Assembly: GCF_000188695.1 (NCBI RefSeq)
Contig: NW_004754915.1
Coordinates: forward strand, 413,774-426,273
Direction of reading: 5' to 3'
DNA from: Salpingoeca rosetta
Lineage: Eukaryota > Opisthokonta > Choanoflagellata > Craspedida > Salpingoecidae
DNA: 12,500 bases
Numbering within the stretch: the stretch's first letter is position 1; every line of letters starts with the position of its first letter. Positions 10,062 through 12,500 of the stretch are shown in pieces. The notes beneath the pieces are model-generated. The model saw only the letters and a list, made by a program, of their open reading frames with translations. It ran no database searches and was not told the origin of the DNA. The position numbers and the translations under genes are program-made.

Positions 10062-10586
10062 ATGACAGGGTCGGATGGGCTGTTCTCGCTGGGGCTGCCA
10101 AACCTGGGCACGTTTGCAAAGGAGCTGCTTGAAGGGCGGAAGCAGCTGCTGGCCACCATCCGGCGCAAGAAGTACAAGTGCGTGTGCGCCATTACGTGGG
10201 CCGCGATGCATACAAGCGCTTTTGTCTGCGACGGGGTTCCGGCTCTGCAAACTCACATGCACACGCACGTTCATGTACACAAACAGTTACATGCACACGC
10301 ACGTACATGTACACAAACCTTTGCACGCACGCACGTACATGAACGCAAACATATGCACATGTTCATGTACACGCGCATTCACATGTCCGCATGCCTGCGG
10401 CACTGCAGAGAAGCGCTGCGGGTGGACTTGGAGAAGGTGGCGTTGAAGGAGACACGCCTGCCTGTGCAGTACCACGTGTTGGACGTGATGGGGTGTTCCC
10501 ACATTCGCGTGTCGCAGACCACGCGTGGGCCAATGCTTAGGGTTCAACAACACACAGCTCAACGTGCAGTGGGCGTGCATCATTAG
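8141..10586 (+). CDS. STK19: STK19 homologue, winged-helix TC-NER factor (seven exons, complete)
   Basis: Exons 8141-8385, 8680-8767, 8914-8992, 9266-9471, 9812-9890, 10069-10177 and 10409-10586 give 327 codons plus TAG. The start ATG (A at -3) opens MPRKRPKLQL, a basic nuclear-localisation-like stretch, followed by an acidic/Gly patch ([10 protein letters not shown]). The spliced product then reads LFPTQFFSNVLPPVVL (about 78-93), DYVACLRRRF, FSVLDIPRLVQAGVLRI, TFAKELLEGRKQLLATIRRK and LPVQYHVLDVMGCSHIRVSQ near the C terminus, collinear from memory with human STK19. STK19 has winged-helix folds, binds DNA and helps place TFIIH on stalled RNA polymerase II during transcription-coupled nucleotide excision repair. 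No kinase motif (glycine loop, HRD, DFG) is present despite the name. A hydrophilic insert of about 25 residues follows the DYVACL segment. Head-to-head with BLTP2, 346 bases apart. Family and gene model are both well supported. Confidence 0.87.
8386..8679 (+). other. STK19 intron 1
   Basis: Donor ACA|GTACGT and acceptor CGAATGCAG|G, phase 2. The split codon CA|G restores LFPTQFF, which aligns without a gap to the family. It carries a GCGTGTGT tandem array. Confidence 0.8.
8456..8527 (+). repeat. (GCGTGTGT)9 octamer tandem array
   Basis: Nine octamer units, one with a T for G change and the last with a final C, inside STK19 intron 1. More diffuse GTGTG and TGTGCGTGATTG repeats follow to about 8615. 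Confidence 0.9.
8768..8913 (+). other. STK19 intron 2
   Basis: A strong donor GTG|GTGAGT and acceptor GTTGTTCAG|GAT, phase 0, 146 bases. This is the only STK19 intron without an obvious simple repeat. Confidence 0.8.
8993..9265 (+). other. STK19 intron 3
   Basis: Donor GCGCG|GTAGGC and acceptor CCATCCCTCGTCAG|AT, phase 1 (G|AT gives the Asp of DYVACL). It holds short GT, CA and CT tracts and a long pyrimidine-rich approach to the acceptor. Confidence 0.78.
9472..9811 (+). other. STK19 intron 4
   Basis: Donor ACAAG|GTGTGA and acceptor CGATGCACAG|GCC, phase 0. It contains pyrimidine-rich CT tracts and a long TCTG tetranucleotide array close to the acceptor. Confidence 0.8.
9695..9782 (+). repeat. 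(TCTG)22 tetranucleotide array
   Basis: Uninterrupted TCTG units in STK19 intron 4, preceded by CT-rich DNA from 9630. It ends about 29 bases before the splice acceptor. Confidence 0.92.
9891..10068 (+). other. STK19 intron 5
   Basis: Donor GCCAG|GTCGTG (weak after GT) and acceptor GATGACAG|GG, phase 1. An (AC)n run ends about 9 bases before the acceptor, so there is no ordinary polypyrimidine tract. The joint gives IMPG|SDGLFSL, which fits the family spacing. Confidence 0.72.
10024..10059 (+). repeat. (AC)18 microsatellite
   Basis: An uninterrupted dinucleotide repeat at the 3' end of STK19 intron 5, just before the acceptor. Confidence 0.92.
10178..10408 (+). other. STK19 intron 6
   Basis: Donor TACAA|GTGCGTG and acceptor GGCACTGCAG|A, phase 2 (AA|A gives Lys in KKYK|EALRV). 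It contains a minisatellite with a unit of about 34 bases. Confidence 0.8.
10255..10385 (+). repeat. 34-bp minisatellite in STK19 intron 6
   Basis: Two near-identical 34-base units (10255-10288 and 10289-10322, beginning ACATGCACACGCACGT and containing CATGTACACAAAC), a degenerate 32-base unit (10323-10354) and a partial copy. The units are rich in palindromic ACATGT and GTACAT motifs. Confidence 0.8.
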
Positions 10587-10590
10587 CATG

Positions 10591-10599
10591 TATGTGTGT

Positions 10600-10692
<93 letters not shown>
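10591..10692 (+). repeat. (GT)n microsatellite with TATG interruptions
   Basis: About 100 bases of GT starting a few bases after the STK19 stop codon, so it probably lies in the 3' UTR or its flank. Confidence 0.92.
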
Positions 10693-10694
<2 letters not shown>

Positions 10695-10998
10695 TCTGGC
10701 TTCGTGCAGGAGAGAGCCCGTGGGGAGTGAAGGTCGTACAGAGGCTTGGGTATCGGTGTACTCATGTCAGACAGAACACCGTGCATCGCACGGCATAAAC
10801 TATAGAGCTTGTAACAGCAGCACGAAAGCTGCGGCTCGCAATGTATGTACACGTGTGACGTGAGGCAGTTGAGGAGGAAGCCTTGTGCGAGAAGAAGTAA
10901 CCGTAACATCACCAGTGTAAAGGACAGTAGGGAGGGAATCGACTGACAGCAGTGGTCATGGTGATAATGGGCAGGGCAGCTGGTTGAGCAGGGCTGCA

Positions 10999-11280
10999 AA
11001 TACACACACGTCGACACACACGCAAGTGCACGCACAAGCACACACACACACACATCCACATCCACACACACACACACATCCACACACATCCACACACACA
11101 CGCACACATCCACACACACACACACACACACCGTTTCTGCTCAATAGGAAGTTTATAATGCGTTGGTTCCACGACCCTCACATCTACACATCCACACACC
11201 ATACACATCCACACACCATACACACACACACACACACACACATCCACACACATCCACACACCACACACACACACACACAG
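10999..11280. repeat. Two CA-rich arrays with CATCCACA units
   Basis: CA arrays at about 10999-11131 and 11180-11280, each with repeated ACATCCAC steps, separated by about 50 unique bases. The right one ends about 15 bases from the DUF1232 stop codon. Confidence 0.88.
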
Positions 11281-11294
11281 AGCACAGCATTCAT

Positions 11295-11645
11295 TCATTC
11301 GGCCATGTGAAGGTCCAGGGACGGTCCGTCATCAGAGGCAATCCAGGAGGACGCGCCAGCCACGGTGAGAAGGCCTCCGGCTGCCGCGGCGATGTATGCC
11401 AGTGCATCGTCGCACTTGCCCAGCACGGGGATGAAGTCTGGGATGATGTCGATGGGAAGCTGGAGGTACAGGAATGCTTCTGCGGTGATGAGCATGCCCA
11501 GGGTCATGCACAGGTAGCCCGGGTCCACAGCCACAATGTCCATGACATCTGTGATGAGCAGGGACTGGTACCACAGCACTGGCGCCGTCGCCATGAACAT
11601 GATGCAGCCCACCTGCTGCATGAACCCTCCAACCAACCCAGACAT
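11295..11645 (-). CDS. DUF1232 (YkvA-like) small membrane protein
   Basis: A single-exon ORF of 116 residues. The ATG at 11645 (A at -3) is the first ATG of the frame; upstream starts would need TTG. The stop is TGA at 11297-11295. The signature LPIDIIPDFIPVLG (residues 63-76) followed by Asp79-Asp80 is the conserved core of DUF1232, known from bacterial YkvA proteins and from a region of eukaryotic membrane proteins such as RNF170. Hydrophobic stretches at about 11-31, 44-62 and 82-99 suggest two or three membrane helices around the motif, with a short acidic C-terminal tail. The biochemical function of the domain is unknown to me. The gene converges on STK19 and has the same orientation as the partial gene to its right. 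Domain call firm, role unknown. Confidence 0.82.
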   Translation of the reverse strand: MSGLVGGFMQQVGCIMFMATAPVLWYQSLLITDVMDIVAVDPGYLCMTLGMLITAEAFLYLQLPIDIIPDFIPVLGKCDDALAYIAAAAGGLLTVAGASSWIASDDGPSLDLHMAE

Positions 11646-12211
11646 TGTGCTTGGCTGCCGTGAAGGTTTGTTTGTGTGTGCTTGCGTGTTGTCTTGCGTG
11701 TTGTGTTGTGCTTTGTTTGTGTGCAATTTGGCTGTCTTGCTTTGGCTTGTGCGAATGTCATGTCACGCTTTCTTTCGTTCCCAAGTGCCCACACGCACCA
11801 TCCTGCCGTTCCTCCCATTATCCCCACGATCGCTCAGCTCCCCAAAGCGCCCATCATCTTGGCGCCTCCTCTCTCTTGTGCTCTGCAGGACCAAGGTTAT
11901 GTGTTTCATCGTTTCATTCCTTCATGTGCATCAAAAGGACCGCCAGGGCGTTGTGTGTATGTATGTATGCACAAGCAGGTAGACAAGTCTCTTAGCCCCT
12001 TTCAAAAAGGGTGTGTGAGAAGCAAGAGATAAGCTGAAAGCACGCAATGAAGGGACACTTAGGAGCAAGGACTGTGCTTCGTCAAGAAAGGGGAGGAGGA
12101 GGAGGAGGAGGGTCGAGGGGTGGTCATAGGTTGAAACCGGGCAAGGAAAGGAAGAAAGGAAGGTCATGAGAGCATGATAAATGGCGGCAAGTGTATCAAT
12201 CAATCAATCAA

Positions 12212-12254
<43 letters not shown>

Positions 12255-12260
12255 GCAAGT
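11646..12260. promoter_or_regulatory. Upstream region of the DUF1232 gene and 3' flank of the partial gene
   Basis: No credible coding exon on either strand. On the minus strand, the roughly 80 bases before the DUF1232 ATG are A/C-rich and almost lack T, like an unstructured 5' leader. Farther upstream are a GGA-rich purine tract (12091-12113), a short (TCAA)n and a (CA)n run. A promoter is inferred from position only. Confidence 0.45.
12194..12250. repeat. (TCAA)4 then (CA)n microsatellite
   Basis: A short tetranucleotide repeat runs into about 20 CA units, ending about 11 bases from the stop codon of the partial right-hand gene, on its 3' side. Confidence 0.9.
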
Positions 12261-12500
12261 CTAGTAGGTGGATGATGATTGGGCAAAGGGGACGTGTGTC
12301 GGCTGCACCAAACGACAGGCGGCCAGCTGCGCAAAGTGGCTCACGTCCCAGCCTTGCACGCGTGCCGTGGAGGCAACCCGCATGTACAGGCTTGTATCGA
12401 CGCCTGGCATCTCCTCCTTGCACACAATGGGGAATGCCGGGTAGAGGCTGGCCATGTACTCCAGCAGCGCCGCCATGTCGGTGCAGCCGAGCAAGTGTTG
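12261..12500 (-). CDS. C-terminal end of an unrecognised protein (partial)
   Basis: An open frame enters from the right edge and ends at TAG (12263-12261), giving 79 residues. It includes a mixed hydrophobic/charged stretch (MAALLEYMASLYPAFPIVCK, then GVDTSLYMRVASTARVQGWD), without low-complexity bias until the Ser-rich tail SSSTY. Composition and third-position C/G bias look coding, and a CA repeat starts just after the stop, as in the other 3' flanks. I do not recognise the family. An acceptor inside the window could shorten the coding part. Confidence 0.5.
   Translation of the reverse strand, partial: QHLLGCTDMAALLEYMASLYPAFPIVCKEEMPGVDTSLYMRVASTARVQGWDVSHFAQLAACRLVQPTHVPFAQSSSTY

Larger units (their letters stand above)
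10587..11294. other. Convergent 3' spacer between STK19 and the DUF1232 gene
   Basis: No gene is supported here. It contains a (TG)n array, about 300 bases of unique sequence (10693-10991), then long CA-rich arrays. No canonical AATAAA is seen on either strand, so poly(A) sites cannot be placed. ORFs here are only repeat translations (HTHTHT or CVCVCV). Confidence 0.7.

Noticed and set aside
8948..10132. A 394-codon plus-strand ORF across STK19
   Set aside because: It runs through introns 3 to 5 and translates repeats (SVCLSVCL, THTHTH). Only the short stretch 9812-9890 shares the real exon frame.
8141..10586. Protein kinase activity for the STK19 gene
   Set aside because: The historical name suggests a kinase, but no glycine-rich loop, VAIK lysine, HRD or DFG motif is present in any reading of the exons.
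11931..12203. A 90-codon minus-strand ORF with Leu-rich stretch upstream of the DUF1232 gene
   Set aside because: It depends on GGA/TCC repeats, has no recognisable domain and lies where the promoter and leader are expected.
1..12500. tRNA, rRNA, insertion sequences or retroelements
   Set aside because: No cloverleaf with A/B boxes, no rRNA-like conserved core, no transposase or reverse transcriptase motifs and no terminal repeats with target duplications were seen by eye.

Overview
The window is nuclear DNA from a unicellular or early-branching eukaryote. It has spliceosomal introns with GT..AG borders, long microsatellites, and proteins rich in single-residue runs. The mix of animal-type genes with short, repeat-filled introns resembles a choanoflagellate or other holozoan. 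That is only an inference, because no rRNA or species marker is present. I see no bacterial, plasmid, phage or transposon feature.

Layout, left to right. (1) Minus strand, 7794 down to 183 and continuing past the left edge: the 5' part of a BLTP2 (KIAA0100/Hobbit/SABRE) bridge-like lipid-transfer protein. It has three short 5' exons and one exon of about 6.4 kb packed with poly-Q, -N, -S, -G, -D and -T tracts. (2) A 346-bp divergent intergenic region, 7795-8140. (3) Plus strand, 8141-10586: a complete seven-exon STK19 homologue of 327 residues, a winged-helix nuclear protein linked to transcription-coupled DNA repair. All junctions were fixed by GT/AG signals, reading phase and remembered family similarity. 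(4) 10587-11294: a convergent, repeat-filled spacer with (TG)n followed by (CA)n. (5) Minus strand, 11645-11295: a single-exon 116-residue DUF1232 membrane protein. (6) 11646-12260: a non-coding stretch that includes the upstream region of the DUF1232 gene. (7) Minus strand, 12500-12261: the C-terminal end of an unrecognised gene that begins beyond the right edge.

The genes do not form one pathway. BLTP2 acts in lipid transfer at ER contact sites, STK19 in the nucleus, and the DUF1232 protein in a membrane. The divergent BLTP2/STK19 pair probably shares a promoter region.

The most striking property is how repeats are partitioned. Almost all simple repeats inside the BLTP2 exon have three-base units, while introns and spacers carry units of 2, 4, 8 or 34 bases. 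I found no clear sign of a wholly new biological system. The inflated BLTP2 protein and the repeat partition are the best leads.
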